Shown here: positions 37,130-49,240 of the stretch, in pieces
How the letters are laid out: every line of letters begins with the position of its first letter
Numbering within the stretch: the stretch's first letter is position 1
Source: Cotesia glomerata
Lineage: Eukaryota; Arthropoda; Insecta; Hymenoptera; Braconidae
Length of the DNA stretch: 64,000 nt
NCBI RefSeq assembly: GCF_020080835.1
Contig: NC_058160.1
Coordinates: 5,955,515 to 6,019,514 of the forward strand
Reading direction: 5' to 3'
Translations under genes and position numbers: made by a program
Notes under the pieces: generated by a model
Told to the model about the DNA's origin: nothing
The model's input: the letters and a program-made list of their open reading frames with translations, nothing else
The model's database searches: none

Positions 37130-37270
37130 AAAATTGGTCAGTTACCATCAGAAGCCGACAGGGGTGCTATGACCCCGCGACCTAGTTTGGTATCTCTATG
37201 ACGTCATTTCCCAACGTCATTGCCCGGGCGAATGTAGGTCAGACGAACTTTTAGCTTCACAGGAGACAGG
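37130..37270. promoter_or_regulatory. GC-richer island with CRE
   Basis: A perfect CRE (TGACGTCA, 37199-37206) is followed 9 bases on by a half-site (AACGTCATT). The surrounding 140 bases include GACCCCGCGACC and GCCCGGGCGA and are far less AT-rich than the flanks. Confidence 0.45.
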
Positions 37271-37689
37271 ATAGTCTATTGACAAATTTAGTGTATTTGT
37301 TCCAAGGTATAAACTAAAAAATTTTTTTTTCATTCAATCAATTTGCTTTTTTTTGTCGTTGATAATCGTGAAATTAATTAATTATAAATTTATTTGAATG
37401 ACCGCTTATTACTACCATTGAATGGTATTAACTGATCATTGATAAAATCCTTCAAAATTTATGTTAACCTCAACTCAAAGATCATAGTTCTATAAAGTCT
37501 TAAAGCTAAGGATAACTTAAGGTAGTTAGGAGAGATAAGCGTACAATCGAAATTATTTTCACGGATGAAAATAACGGAAATGTTACACTAATAGGAATAA
37601 ATATTGAATAAAATAATGATTGAAGGAAAGGAGAGAAGACAAACTTGTAGATAAGGAGGCCAAGGAAAACGGAAAAGGAGTCATAAAAA

Positions 37690-37910
37690 TTTTTGGGCGT
37701 CACACAAAAGTCGAACGGTTTGCAGATCTCATGAATGGCCGCGTAATGTGAATGAAGCTCCAGTGACCTAGTTTTACGGTACCCCTTCGACGGTCTCTCT
37801 TATCCTCCCTCTTTTTCGCTCTCCTACTCTTGGCTTTTCTGAGCCTCAACTTCTCCTCTCGACGTTTCTGTAATGCTTTCTGCAAATCTTCCTTTAACCC
37901 CTTCCTTTAA
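37690..37910. other. GC-richer, CT-rich island
   Basis: A second island follows the one at 37.2 kb. It contains a CT-rich run (about 37790-37900). The Lys/Arg-rich minus-strand frame over it is a product of that run. No splice or promoter signal is convincing. Confidence 0.35.
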
Positions 37911-38053
37911 TGTATTCGTCAGGTTTAAATTAGGTGAAAGTATTCAATCTATTAATCATTTTTTAACGTGAGAATTTTTAAATTTTAAAAAGGATGTCAT
38001 TTTTTCAATTAAAAGTGAGAAATTGTATGAATTTATGGAAATTAGGATAATAA

Positions 38054-38813
38054 CACGGAAAAAAGTAAACTGTAATATTCACTCGGATTCCGGTTAATTT
38101 TTATAGTTTCAAACAGTAAAGCGGACATCAGGGTGGCAAAAATATAAATATTACAGAACTTAATGTAGAAAGTATAAAAGCCACAATTTATAATTTAATA
38201 TCCAAAATAAGTGATTAGTAGCTGTTACTATAGTAAATAACGACTCTTTCATCTTAAAAAATTACAGTTTCAAACAGTATAAATTACCATTTCAATATAT
38301 AGTCCATATTATGAGGAGAAGGGGAACTCAGATGAAAGAGAAGAGGGTCACACTCTGGGAGAATTTAACATTTGAAACAGTAAAAATTATACTTTTAAAA
38401 TATACATTTTACCAGTTCAAGCAAGTCAATAATTACAGTTTGATTTTTAGCGTTGCGTTTAAAATTTAACATTTTACTTTGTAAATATTGACTTTGCTTG
38501 TATTAGAAATTTACTAACTTTATTTTATACTTTTTACACATCATAAGATCATTTTTTAGGTACGAAATGATAAATATCAAAGTCTGAATTCTTAATTATT
38601 ATACTTTAACATTTTAGACATTTACATAGTGAATATTACTGTTTGAAATAGTATTTTCTTCCATGTAAAGAGTAAATTATAACGTTTAAATGGTAAATAT
38701 TATAAAGTGAACAGTAAAATCACGATTTTACTGTTTGAAATGGTAATTTTTAGCAGTTGATCATTACTTATTATAAATCGACTGCTATTTATTACAGTTT
38801 ACTTTTTTCCGTG
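38054..38813. mobile_element. 760-bp terminal-inverted-repeat element, intact copy
   Basis: The ends are CACGGAAAAAAGTAAACTGT and its inverse ending ACTTTTTTCCGTG. The interior has repeated ACAGTTTCAAACAGTA-type words and no long frame. A second copy in inverse orientation, broken by another insertion, lies at 62422-63556. Non-autonomous and unclassified. Confidence 0.85.
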
Positions 38814-39599
38814 AATCATTAAACAATTTAAATTTTAGATACTCTATCTGATTCTATTTTCGATAAGTATGTAATTATGTTAACTCTTTAGGAATTAAAA
38901 TTTAACAATAATTTTATCTCGATCAACTCATCAAAAATTATTTAAGTATCAATATATTTTCATAAACTTTCTTAATATCTTTGATATCTTTACTTAAATC
39001 AAAAAAATTATCGTCTTCATAAATTGTTTCTTAGACCAGTAAAAAGTTTTTTTTGAAGATGTGCGAATGTAATTGTAAATTGCAATAGACAACGTAGTAA
39101 TAGAAAATCAGAGAATTTTATAAATTTCTTCTCTTTCTTTCTATCCAATGGCAGAAAAAAAAAAAGAGAAAATTCAATCAAAGTATGTTTCTATATATCT
39201 GTTAAAATTGATTGTAAGCTAGGTTTTTAAATTTAATATATAATGATAGCATTGTTACGTCAGGAGCAGGTTATCGACTGCTTCATCTTTTTACCACTCT
39301 TCTTTTATTCATCGCAATGAGAATATTAATTCACTCTGAACAGCGCCTTTTTCATTACTTAAATTTTATCGATAGATCAACATTTATTTTACTACAATTT
39401 CATTCAATATTATCTTTCTAATAAGAATATTTATTTCGAAATTAAAAATGTAAATCATTAATTATACATAACTTAATTAAAAATTAACAAAACATTTTTC
39501 ATTTTGACTGAAGTTGATAAAGATATTTCGAACAGAAAAATAAAAAACATTTAATTAATTTATGATTAATAAAAAAATAAAGCTTAAAAAACAGTAACA

Positions 39600-40020
39600 A
39601 TAAAAATGATGACCTAGTTTCTGAAAATTCACTCGTGACCTATCGCAACGGTTATCCCTTCCTCGAACCCTAGTGTAGTCATTCTCGTCCTCCTTCTCTA
39701 TTTCCTCTTGCATCGGTATACATATATACGTTGTTGTATATAGATGTGTATGAAATTAACGTTCTCTATAAAATTTAAACACTGACAGTGTGTGCACGTT
39801 GGGGTTGAAATGACGTCATAGAACGTCGGACGTCGAACCCCAGTGGGAAGGTGCATCGACCTAAAACCCCGGTTTGCCTGGCTAGGCGTCCCGGCCTCGT
39901 ACAGCATCCCCCTGTTGTCCCGTTTGAGGATCTGTGCCGAGGACACCCGACCGATTGAGGAAGAGAAAGGAAGTAGAGGGAGTTGTTTAATGCGAGATAG
40001 CTAAAGCATCATAGGAAAGA
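39600..40020. promoter_or_regulatory. GC-richer island with CRE
   Basis: A perfect CRE lies at 39811-39818 inside a block including AACGTCGGACGTCGAACCCC and CCCGGCCTCG. Just downstream, an ATG at 40030 opens 21 codons (starting MKELASDDDV) ending at AAG|GTAACC (40092/40093), which could be a first coding exon; the next exon is not identified. Confidence 0.4.
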
Positions 40021-40635
40021 TTTTTACTGATGAAAGAGCTTGCTAGTGATGATGACGTTCGTCAACGTATCAATGTGGTGGGGGAGAGCAAGGTAACCAA
40101 CTCAAAAATAGTAATAATAATAATAAATTTGAAAAAATTTATTGAATTTATAATTGTGACTTACTTTAAAACTTTTTGTTTTTTTTTAAAAACTCTATTA
40201 ATATTTTTTTATGAATAATAACACTGTGTTATTTTAAAATGACTAGTGAATAATAATAGTAACAAAGTTTAAGGTCATAAATAATGAACATTGATTATTT
40301 AATAACCGGATCTGTCATTGATTCTAAAATACCTGAGTGTCTTATTTAAGGAAACAACTTTTATTAATAAAGTATGTTACAGACGTTACATCAGCTATAA
40401 TACTAATTAAAACTTTTTAATTGTCATTCGTAATTTTCGATTTAATAACAAAAAAGAAAAAAAGAACATTCTATAAATCATCAAAATACAATTTCAATAC
40501 AATGATGTATGATTTTTAGCACAGATATCGAACAAATAAAAATCAAGGATTTATGGTGATATTTTAAATGATAAAGGTCTCCTAGATTGGGAGTACCACA
40601 GCAGTATAAGTAAAACCCTAAAAACCAGGAACGAA

Positions 40636-40780
40636 CGCGCGAGGCCACGTGGTGTGACTCGCGCGGGATAATCAATGCAGTGACGTCATAAAGCTGTGGA
40701 CCAATCAGCTAAAAGCTCCATTCAACCCGCCAACCTCGGATTTCTCTTGCCAGTGGAAACTCTCTGAGTTCTGTCAGACT
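40636..40780 (+). promoter_or_regulatory. Composite promoter: inverted GC box, E-box, CRE, CCAAT, initiator
   Basis: In order: CGCGCGAG (40636-40643) and its exact inverse CTCGCGCG (40658-40665) bracket an E-box CACGTG (40646-40651). Then comes a perfect CRE (40681-40688), a CCAAT box in ACCAATCAGC (40701-40705) and a possible initiator TCAGACT (40774-40780). This order and spacing are typical of a CREB/NF-Y promoter without a TATA box. It points to the first exon described next. Confidence 0.55.
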
Positions 40781-41046
40781 TTGTCCGACTGCAGTTCCGT
40801 CTCGACCACTGGCTCTGCCAGTTGGTCCAGGAACACTCCAGAGCCTCATTTTAGTTATGTTTTATTATATTATTTTATCAAGTGTTTTTTATAATCACAA
40901 TTTATTTTCTTGAGTTCTAAACTAGTCATTTTAGTTTTTAAATGAGTGATAGATTAATTTTGTATTAAAACCTCCATGGAATAATTTACTTTTTAAACAT
41001 TTAAAGTGATTATCAGCAGTTCTGAGTTATTGCCAGATGCAATCAA
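40775..41046 (+). other. Putative first exon with start codon next to a strong donor
   Basis: After the composite promoter, about 260 bases lead to ATG CAA TCA A, followed at once by the excellent donor GTAAGTAT (41047). That would code MQS plus one base (phase 1). Few ATGs precede it. The next exon is unknown; the terminal exon at 56273 has the matching phase. It could also be an untranslated exon. Confidence 0.4.
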
Positions 41047-43139
41047 GTAAGTATAAAAGAGATTCACAGAGATAATAAAAATGTAATGCATGTTTTTTTT
41101 CAACTTCTCGGTGTAAAAATCAATTTACTTTTTTTTTTTTTTTTAATGTTATAATCTTCATGTCGGATCAATATGAATTTATTTATGCCAATCGCATGCA
41201 TCATTTTTTTTTTTTTCGTCGCCTTTGTTTAAATTATTCAATTGCAGTACTTGCGTTGTATGTTGTGGCACATTTTTTGTTATGAAAAATATTAAATAGT
41301 ATAGTAAAACCACGTGTACGTCGTGTTAGACAAAACAGAAACCCACGCAATTTTCTCCGCAGACGAGAATCCGCCCACGTTACGGGAAACTCCGCAAAAT
41401 TATTTGCAATAAAAAGATACTTACTTTCTTCAATATGGAAAATTAATTTACTGGTTTATTTTTTATTATTCATTTTAATATTTTATTTTAATTATTGATA
41501 AAAAAATTAAATTTACTAAAAAGTAATTTTTTTTTTAATTTAAAGAAACTATTAAACACTTATCGTAAAAATGTAAGACAAAAATTTTTGATGAAATTTT
41601 TTTCTTGTCAAAACAAAGGAAATTGCAAAGTTTATTAAAAAAATTTTTCTAAAATTTGATGATACTACAAAAAAATAATTTTTTCGTTAATTTTCAAAGG
41701 AAAATAAATATTTGAAAAAAAAAAAAAAAACAATAATAAGTTACCATTAGTCTCATTGGGCTATGGAATAAAATTCTGTCGAGGTCAATGTAATTCCACT
41801 TGTCTCTTTTGTTATCAGCAAAATTCTAACTAAGTACGATGCTTTTGAAAAATGTAAAAAAATGTCAAGTATGTAGAGTTAATTAACAAGGATAAATATG
41901 CAAATATGTACTACAAAGCTGAAAGACAATTGTCTCAGCTTAAATGTTTTCTTTGTAGTAGTTTATGTCCTAAAAATATAGAGATAAAAAGTTATGAAAA
42001 TAAGACAGAGGACAGTACTTTACTTGTCACTTTTGGTGAAATATAACATCATTTTTTTTTATACCCATATCTACGGGACAACATATATTCTTATTACTAT
42101 TGTTTAAAGATGAAATCCATAGTTTGAACAAAAATGTCTAGTATATTTATTTCGTCGTTACATTCTTTAACTCTGTTTGTATTTATTATTATTTACCAAG
42201 TTTTCCAGGTAGATTTCTGCTTAAAAATAATCTGTAAAAATTAATAAGCATAATTTCTATTAATCAAAGCACGTATCATCACAAATTTTTTAAACTATCT
42301 GTTTCAAATTTACCTTACAAAAATTTTTAAATCAATATCGTATTAATAATATTAAATACTAATAAATTAATGTCGTAATGTATATTTTTTTTCCTTTTTA
42401 ATAATCAATTAAATATACAGCTTTTACATCAGTTAATGTTCAGATAATTTAACTAATTTCTACTTATAATTCTCGCCGTTATCCAATAACTTTCGTCGAA
42501 TCATTTATTTATTTCATAATTAAATTATTGATTTTTCTTATAACTTTTCTCCTTTTAAGCTTATTTTTTAGAAAGATAATTAAATTGAGTTACGTTTGAT
42601 ATATTAAAGCGTATTTAACGCTGCTTACACTTATTTACTTAATTATCTCTCCCAGAGTCAAAATCATTTTTCAAATTTCAATTCAAGTAATTAAAGCAAC
42701 GAGATTCCATTAAAACTTTTGTTAAATTTAATTTCTAAATAAAAATAACGCCTCAAATTTTTTCAATACTGGAACATATGTAATAAATTATCAGGCATTG
42801 ACACATATGATAGTATGAACACCAAGCATTATTAAATATCAATCATTAAATTAATTAGGGTGTTGTCAAAGATCATTTGAAAACAACGTAAAAAATATTA
42901 TGCATGAGTTTAATTAATTATTCATGCAATGATTGATTTTTATACTTAGAAGTTTATATTCTTAATTTAGAAATTATAAATTTTGTCAAATGCATTTAGA
43001 GCTAAAGAAATGAATAAAAATAAATAAAATAGTCTAACGATTCAATTTAAATCATAACAGACTAAATTGTCAATTTTCATGTTTTACATTGCTTAATTTT
43101 TCCATTCACGTTTCATTGTTCTTTGTACATATTAATGGC
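41047..43139. other. Non-coding stretch
   Basis: No gene or clear element. Parts near 41270-41400 are slightly GC-richer and include ACCACGTGTACG. Confidence 0.4.
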
Positions 43140-43404
43140 CATATCGATAGTTTTCTAACGCAACCTTGTATCTCAAAAATGAAAATTTTAGAAATGAGGT
43201 GAAAAATAGCTTATAAAAAATGAATATTCATCTAAGAACAATATTTGTCAATTGTATTTTTTAAAAATACTATTGTATTTATTATTAATCTAGTTAATAT
43301 TTTTTTTTCAGTAACGCGTTTATAATTAATTATTAGTTTTTCAGTTGAACCCTTTCATCTTCAAAAATCGAGATACGTGGTTGCGTTAGAAAACTCTCGA
43401 TATG
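43140..43404. mobile_element. 265-bp inverted-repeat element
   Basis: The left end CATATCGATAGTTTTCTAAC and the right end (inverse, with GAGAG for GATAG) match for about 35 bases and continue imperfectly inward. The interior has no coding frame. It is a MITE by structure; only one copy was noticed. Confidence 0.75.
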
Positions 43405-43799
43405 TTATCTCAAGTGAGTTTTATATTGATCAAAAAAATTTTTTTGAGTTTTTTCGTAAATTTTATTTATACAGACTTGAAAACTTAAGTAATAATGATT
43501 TTAATTGAATGGTTACAATGACTAATTTTTCTAAAAATATAATTTAGAATTTTTTAGTCTTCATAAGATCGTACATGTTTAGACAGCCCAAAATTGTAAT
43601 AATATGATTAGTATTATAATTTTTAAAGTTATTTTAAATATTCGAACACTTATTAATATGTGAGATTTCTATTTTTATGAAAATAATACTGATAATTAAA
43701 AAGATAAAATAATAAAAATCTAAAAATACTAATAGAGACTAATTTTAGTTGAGAAGAGTTAGATACTTTTCGTGACGACTATTTAGTTTTGTTAATTAG

Positions 43800-44160
43800 G
43801 TCAAAATATAGCTCGCGAATCCTTCCTCGGTTTAAAAACCCCATTTAGCCCCCTGGAATGCACGTCATGTCAGGGGAGGTGGTGACGTCAGCTGAATGCG
43901 AACTCGCGATTGGCCAGTCGGGCTCTGACGTCACGACCGTTCAGATCTTTCTCGCTCGCGCTTCCCCGTTTTGTAACGCCGTTTCCTTCTCGGGTAGAAA
44001 ACAGAACGTACAGCATAGTTCTGTGTATTGCAAGTTCGAATATATATACATACAATCGGTAAGAGAGTACATCGAGGTTCAAATTGGTTCAAAGCTCTAG
44101 TTTTCCAAGGCTACCTCATCCGCGTAGTTCACCGTCCATTTTCGCCTGAGGTATATCGCC
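43800..44160. promoter_or_regulatory. GC-richer island with two CREs
   Basis: Perfect CREs lie at 43883-43890 and 43926-43933, 43 bases apart, with an inverted CCAAT (ATTGGCC) between them and a CGTCA half-site before. The sequence after the second CRE reads like a leader and ends at GAG|GTATAT near 44150, a possible donor. This is the densest CRE block of the window. The 80-codon frame crossing it has no recognisable protein features. Confidence 0.55.
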
Positions 44161-45219
44161 ATTCAATTTCCCGTAATTTTTTTTTTCATTCATTTATTTT
44201 TGTAAAATTAATTTTTGCTAATAGCAATCATACTTATTAAACAACCTTTTTAGTTTACATTTTTTTTAAAAACATATTTGTTTAACTATTTGTATTTTAT
44301 TTGCCAATAAAATTTTTCATTATCATATTCAATAATTGACCCTATAAAGTGATTTATCAGTCATTGGTTTGTTGAATAGTTAATTAATTATACAAGTGAT
44401 AATTTTAATAATTAAAAGATTTAAAAAAATATTTTTTCTAATTAATTTTTTACTTTATTTTATTTATTTTCTTTTTTCTATTTCAAGACGCAATTGTATT
44501 AAATATAAATCAAATGATGTTAAATTTAAACATTTAATGAAACTTTGAATTCTACATAAGTAGTTTTATTTTATTTAAACTCCAAAAATTAAAATATTTT
44601 TAGAGTATTATGATTTTAAAAGAAACACTGATAGTGAATGTTTATACTCTCAAACGTGAGATATAAATTTTTTCAAATAATTCTATTTACGAATAATTAA
44701 TGATAAAAATAAGAAAAGGAACATTTAATGTTTCAGTTTATTTATACCAATTAAAATTTTTGAATATTTTTATGTGTAATTTTACTATTTTATAATTTCT
44801 CTAATAAAATTCAAAGAAATTTTATAAAAAAAAATTTATTAACTTTGAGATTTAAATTTTTTACTAAGAATGAATCATTAAATAATTTTTTTTTTTTTTC
44901 AACAAAAAAATTTTTCCATGAGATTGAGTGTTCAGTTTAAACAACGCGTTTCAATTTCTAATGACATTTTTTAAAAAATCAAACAATCTATCAAGTTCAA
45001 ATTTAATGAATCATATAAATCTGTACCATCCCCTTATGCTGACGTACATGAAATTAAAAGTCTCACCGTACTTACCTTATAATTATTATTCAAAATTCCT
45101 CGGTATTTTTAATTGTTGATTCCCTGATAAATTGAGAGCTGAAAAAAAACTGATTATCAGAAGAATAGTGGGAAAAAGTGTAAAATTGTTTGTTACAAGG
45201 ATGAATAGTAATTGAATAG

Positions 45220-45480
45220 TTATAAATTCAATGTCGTGCGCGTTACATCTTGAATTTTTATGAGTAAAGAATGTCGCAGAGAAGGTCCATAAATAAAGGC
45301 CCATTGAGGATGACGCCGATGGAGGATGGAGTAACGCAACCCAGTGACCTGCATTCGCGTCATTCACAATCCCACTCTTTCCCTCGGGTGCTCCGGTGCA
45401 CTGGTACACTCCCTTAACAAGGGCACATACACGCATACATTCATCCCAAAAATATATGCCCGATTGATTCAGATCTTGAT
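45220..45480. other. GC-richer island
   Basis: A block with higher G and C between AT-rich flanks. It contains GCGTCATTCAC (a CRE half-site). A minus-strand frame of 132 codons spans it and adjacent AT-rich DNA but resembles no protein I know. Probably regulatory or an untranslated exon. Confidence 0.35.
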
Positions 45481-46527
45481 TCAACTTTTTGTTTTATTCA
45501 AACTTTCCTATGAATTAACTAAATTCACTACGCAAATAATTCAACTCTATTTATAAATACATTCAACAACAAATCAGTGAAGAGCATTCGAAATTGTATT
45601 TTTTAAACTTAACTTTGCAAAATTTCACCAATACAATTTTATCTTCATGGACTTTTTTTTTAACATGTTACCTTGACTCTATTCTGCATAAAAATGGAAT
45701 TGATCAATTAGTACATCGCCGAATATTGGTGAGCAATCAAAAATTAGATCATGAAATTATTGAAAAAAAAAAAATTCATTGTTTTCTTTTTTTAGAAATT
45801 TTATAAAATAAAAATTATTTAAATAAACGATAATTGGTTTAGTTTTACGGTCACCTGGTTCTTTTCGAAGCATAAAAAATGGAAAAATTTTTATTTTTTA
45901 AGGATTCTATTTTATCACGAATTTACGACGATAATAATAAAAATTTGTAAAAATAAATTTTTCATTTAGTTTTAAAGCTTTGGGGGTTAAAAAAAATTTT
46001 ATGTCGCCCAAAGACCGTTCATAAAATGTGTCCATTAAGTCCAGCAATTTCAAGTATTTTTTTCCTGTACTCTACGTGTAGAAGTAAACAATTTTTAAAT
46101 GTCAATTTTTTTATAATTAAAAAAAAATCATTTTATTGAAAAATTGATATTTTTCTAATTTTTTGTTTTAATCATTTAAGAAAAAAAAATATGTGAGTAT
46201 TTAAAGAAAATTATAAATATTATTTTTGAGTTAATATATTATGGACCGCGAAATTCAGCAACTACCAAATAAACTTAAAAGAGTGAAACTTTAAAAGTAA
46301 AATAATAATTTCAAACTAAAAGTAAATTTGAAATCTGTAAAGTTTACTATTAAAATTGTATTTTGTGGAATGGGAATCTCAAATTTCAAATTTTTCTATT
46401 AAAAATTTCGAACTAACTACTTCTGCAGTATAAAAAAATAAAACTGATTGATACGAAAAATAATACTTCACAACTCAATGAATCCTGGTTGTCCCAGAGT
46501 AGAACCCCGAGGTTATGGTGGTGCTTG

Positions 46528-46540
46528 GTTGCCAGGCAAC
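46528..46540. promoter_or_regulatory. Perfect RFX X-box
   Basis: GTTGCC-A-GGCAAC is an exactly palindromic X-box with a 1-base spacer, a binding site of RFX transcription factors. It lies in a GC-richer island (about 46480-46640) with no supportable gene. RFX factors control ciliary and neural genes. Confidence 0.6.
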
Positions 46541-48009
46541 TTTGGGTCAATGGGAAGCTTGCTCATAGAAATAAAATTAGGTCGACCTTTGAGATCTCTA
46601 CGTCTGACTATAAATTCCTCGCATCGCTACATAACAGCCAAGCTTCTTTCTACGTCATTTACTCGACACATCAAATTATATATAATTCAGAGAAATACAC
46701 ATCGAGTTTTCTAAATATATTTTATACTTGTTTATTTTCTGCTTCGATCAATGAACAGCCGTGCAATAATGTGAAAATAAACACTCATTATTTATCCCAG
46801 AACTTTTATTTTCAATGTTATTCTTCCTTCGTAATTAACGAAACGCAAATGCTTTTAGTTATAATGTTTTTGAACTATTACAAGTCGAATCAATAGTGTA
46901 AATAGTAATGAATGCTATTATTTCTATAACTATTCTAAAATTTTTTTGCCCCACATTGAGTACATCAACTTTCACAAATTTAAATTGTTTTCATCGGAAA
47001 ACAATTTAATATGATGTTACTTTGCTGAGTACACAATCTAATCTAAATCAATTTAAATTTTGTTCTAATAATTTTAAATAGTATCAAAACTCACTACATT
47101 TGATTTAACCGATATCTAATTTGAATGTAAGAGAATTTTCTTCTTTATGAATTAAGCTTGAGGAAAAATAAAATCAAACTATTGCAATGGTTTTTTATAA
47201 TAAATAATTTGTACTTAATAATTTTTAGTATTGATATGATGATGTGTCAATATTTTTTTTTTTTTAATAATTTTTATTTAAACCTAAAATTTTTTTAGTA
47301 AAAATACGTAGAGTTTTAGAAAATTTGAAAAATTAAAAGTAAAAACTTTACAAATTAATATAACATTGTTCAGATAATTATTGGCTAGATGCACTATTAG
47401 GTAGACGCTGCTAATTGCTTGGAGCTCGGAACTATAATTATTTTTGATATGTCAATATTGTTAATTTGTAATATTTACTGCTAATCTAGATATTTGTAAT
47501 TAGATCTAAAAAGCAATGATAGATAGAAATAAATTTGATAGTTTTGTCAATGCTCAGCTATGGTCAAAATTTATGTATGATCATAAATAGTCATGTACTA
47601 CTCATTTTTTTCCTACTCATCGATAAATAATATATTAAAGTTCTGAAGTTTGGCATGGAATACCCCTCATTTATTTACGATACGTGAATATATAGTAGCA
47701 TGCACTGGAAAAGTAATATATAATTCATTCGATGGAGAATTTACATCGGTGAAAATTCTAATCCATAAGAAAAATTCTCAATTGAGAAAAGCATTGAAGA
47801 AGAAGTTAAATTTTACGCATTTATCATAATAATTATAATTAATTTTTAGTGAAGCTCAATAAATTTAACACAAAATACAACGAGTTTATAAATTTTTTAT
47901 TAAATATTTCTTTCAATTTTTTAACCTGGAAAATAAATATAAAATGAAGATTTTTAAACAAAAATATTGCTTTGTAATGAATTCTGACACAAAATTATTC
48001 TAATTTTCT

Positions 48010-48232
48010 TATAAAATACTATAAAATGAAACTGTTAAATGCTCGAAGGAAATAACAGATAAATTAATCCATATATATACTTAAATACTCTATAAAAATT
48101 CTTAATATTGTTTAAGTAAATAAAATACTATAAAACTATAAAATGAAATTGTTAAATGCTCGAATGAAATAACAGATAAATTATTCTATGTATGCTTATA
48201 TACTCTATAAAAATTCTTAGTTCTGTTTATAT
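48010..48232. repeat. Local tandem duplication of about 110 bp
   Basis: The two units (about 48010-48120 and 48134-48232) share AAATGCTCGAA, AATAACAGATAAATTA and ACTCTATAAAAATTCTTA in order. The duplication is recent enough to align by eye. Confidence 0.7.
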
Positions 48233-48263
48233 AAGCATAATATATTTTAAAATGAACGGTAAT

Positions 48264-48491
48264 TACACAGAAAAAAAAATGTTCTTGAATCAAGTATATA
48301 GTTTTGAAGAACTTAATATTCTTGATTTGAGTAGAAAAATTCTTGATTTAAGGAAATTTTTGCTTGATTAAAAGAAATTTTCCTTGATTCAAGAATTTTT
48401 CATCTTGATTCAATACAATTACCCTCTTCAAAATTATATTCTTAGTTGAAGAATTTTTCTCTTGAATCAAATTAATTTTTTTTTCTGTGTA
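48264..48491. mobile_element. MITE of the CTTGAATCAAG family
   Basis: 228 bp with ends TACACAGAAAAAAAAA and TTTTTTTTCTGTGTA. Closely similar to the copies at 6332 and 20253 along the whole length. Confidence 0.82.
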
Positions 48492-49019
48492 CAAAAGTTA
48501 ATAAAAAACTCCTGAAAATAATATGGATAAAAGTGGGTTTTTTTCTCGAAGTTCATGATACATGACCGATAAACTAATAATAGCTCATTCAGAACAAGTT
48601 GAAAAATTAATAAAATCACAGTACATATAAAAATAATTTCATTGGCCTTAACATAAAGCAGAGTAACTCTATATACCTGGTAAATTTAAAATTCAATAAT
48701 GACCTGCCCTTGGTTTATCCGTACATTACACTTCCATGCTCTAAATAGTAATTTTGCACATTTATTACGTCCAAAAAAAATACATTTTATCAAATTTAAC
48801 TCAATTAATCAAAGTCTTAATTAATATTCCTTAAAATTTCCTTAATTTTTTATTCAACAAACATTTAAAATAAAATTAGAGTTTGAAATTGATTAAAACG
48901 ATATTTTTCCGGGAAACAGAAAAACAAATATCTAAATCAATATCGATAATTCATTATATTAAGACACATACGGTACATATTATTCGTTCCATGTCTTATA
49001 TCTAAAAAGTACGTTAAAA

Positions 49020-49240
49020 ATATATAAAAAAAAAGGTTGCGTCAAGTGCCAAAGAGATAGAAATAGAGCCATTGACCTCCTGCAGTTCGCAGTTGCAGTC
49101 TCTATAAACTCTCAGCATATGATATAGGAAAGTTCACTGGCCCAGCAAAGCGCAAGCGTATTTCTGTTATCTTCTGACGTCACTGGATGGACTAAAGCTT
49201 CATTGAACCACCCCTGTACGCATCCCTCCGAGAAACTTAT
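49020..49240. promoter_or_regulatory. GC-richer island with CRE
   Basis: A perfect CRE lies at 49175-49182 within a block that also has CTCCTGCAGTTCGCAG and GGCCCAGCAAAGCGC. A good donor (GTAAGTA, 49494) follows about 300 bases on. An enhancer or another alternative first exon is possible. Confidence 0.45.

Noticed and set aside
37700..37885. Lys/Arg-rich minus-strand frame
   Set aside because: Produced by a CT-rich tract; low complexity and no splice context.
45086..45484. Minus-strand open frame of 132 codons over a GC-richer island
   Set aside because: Composition changes sharply within it, no family resemblance and no splice or promoter context; better explained as an island with few stop codons.
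46489..46896. Plus-strand open frame of 135 codons
   Set aside because: It runs from a GC-richer island into plain AT-rich DNA with no conserved features; a second overlapping frame is just as long.
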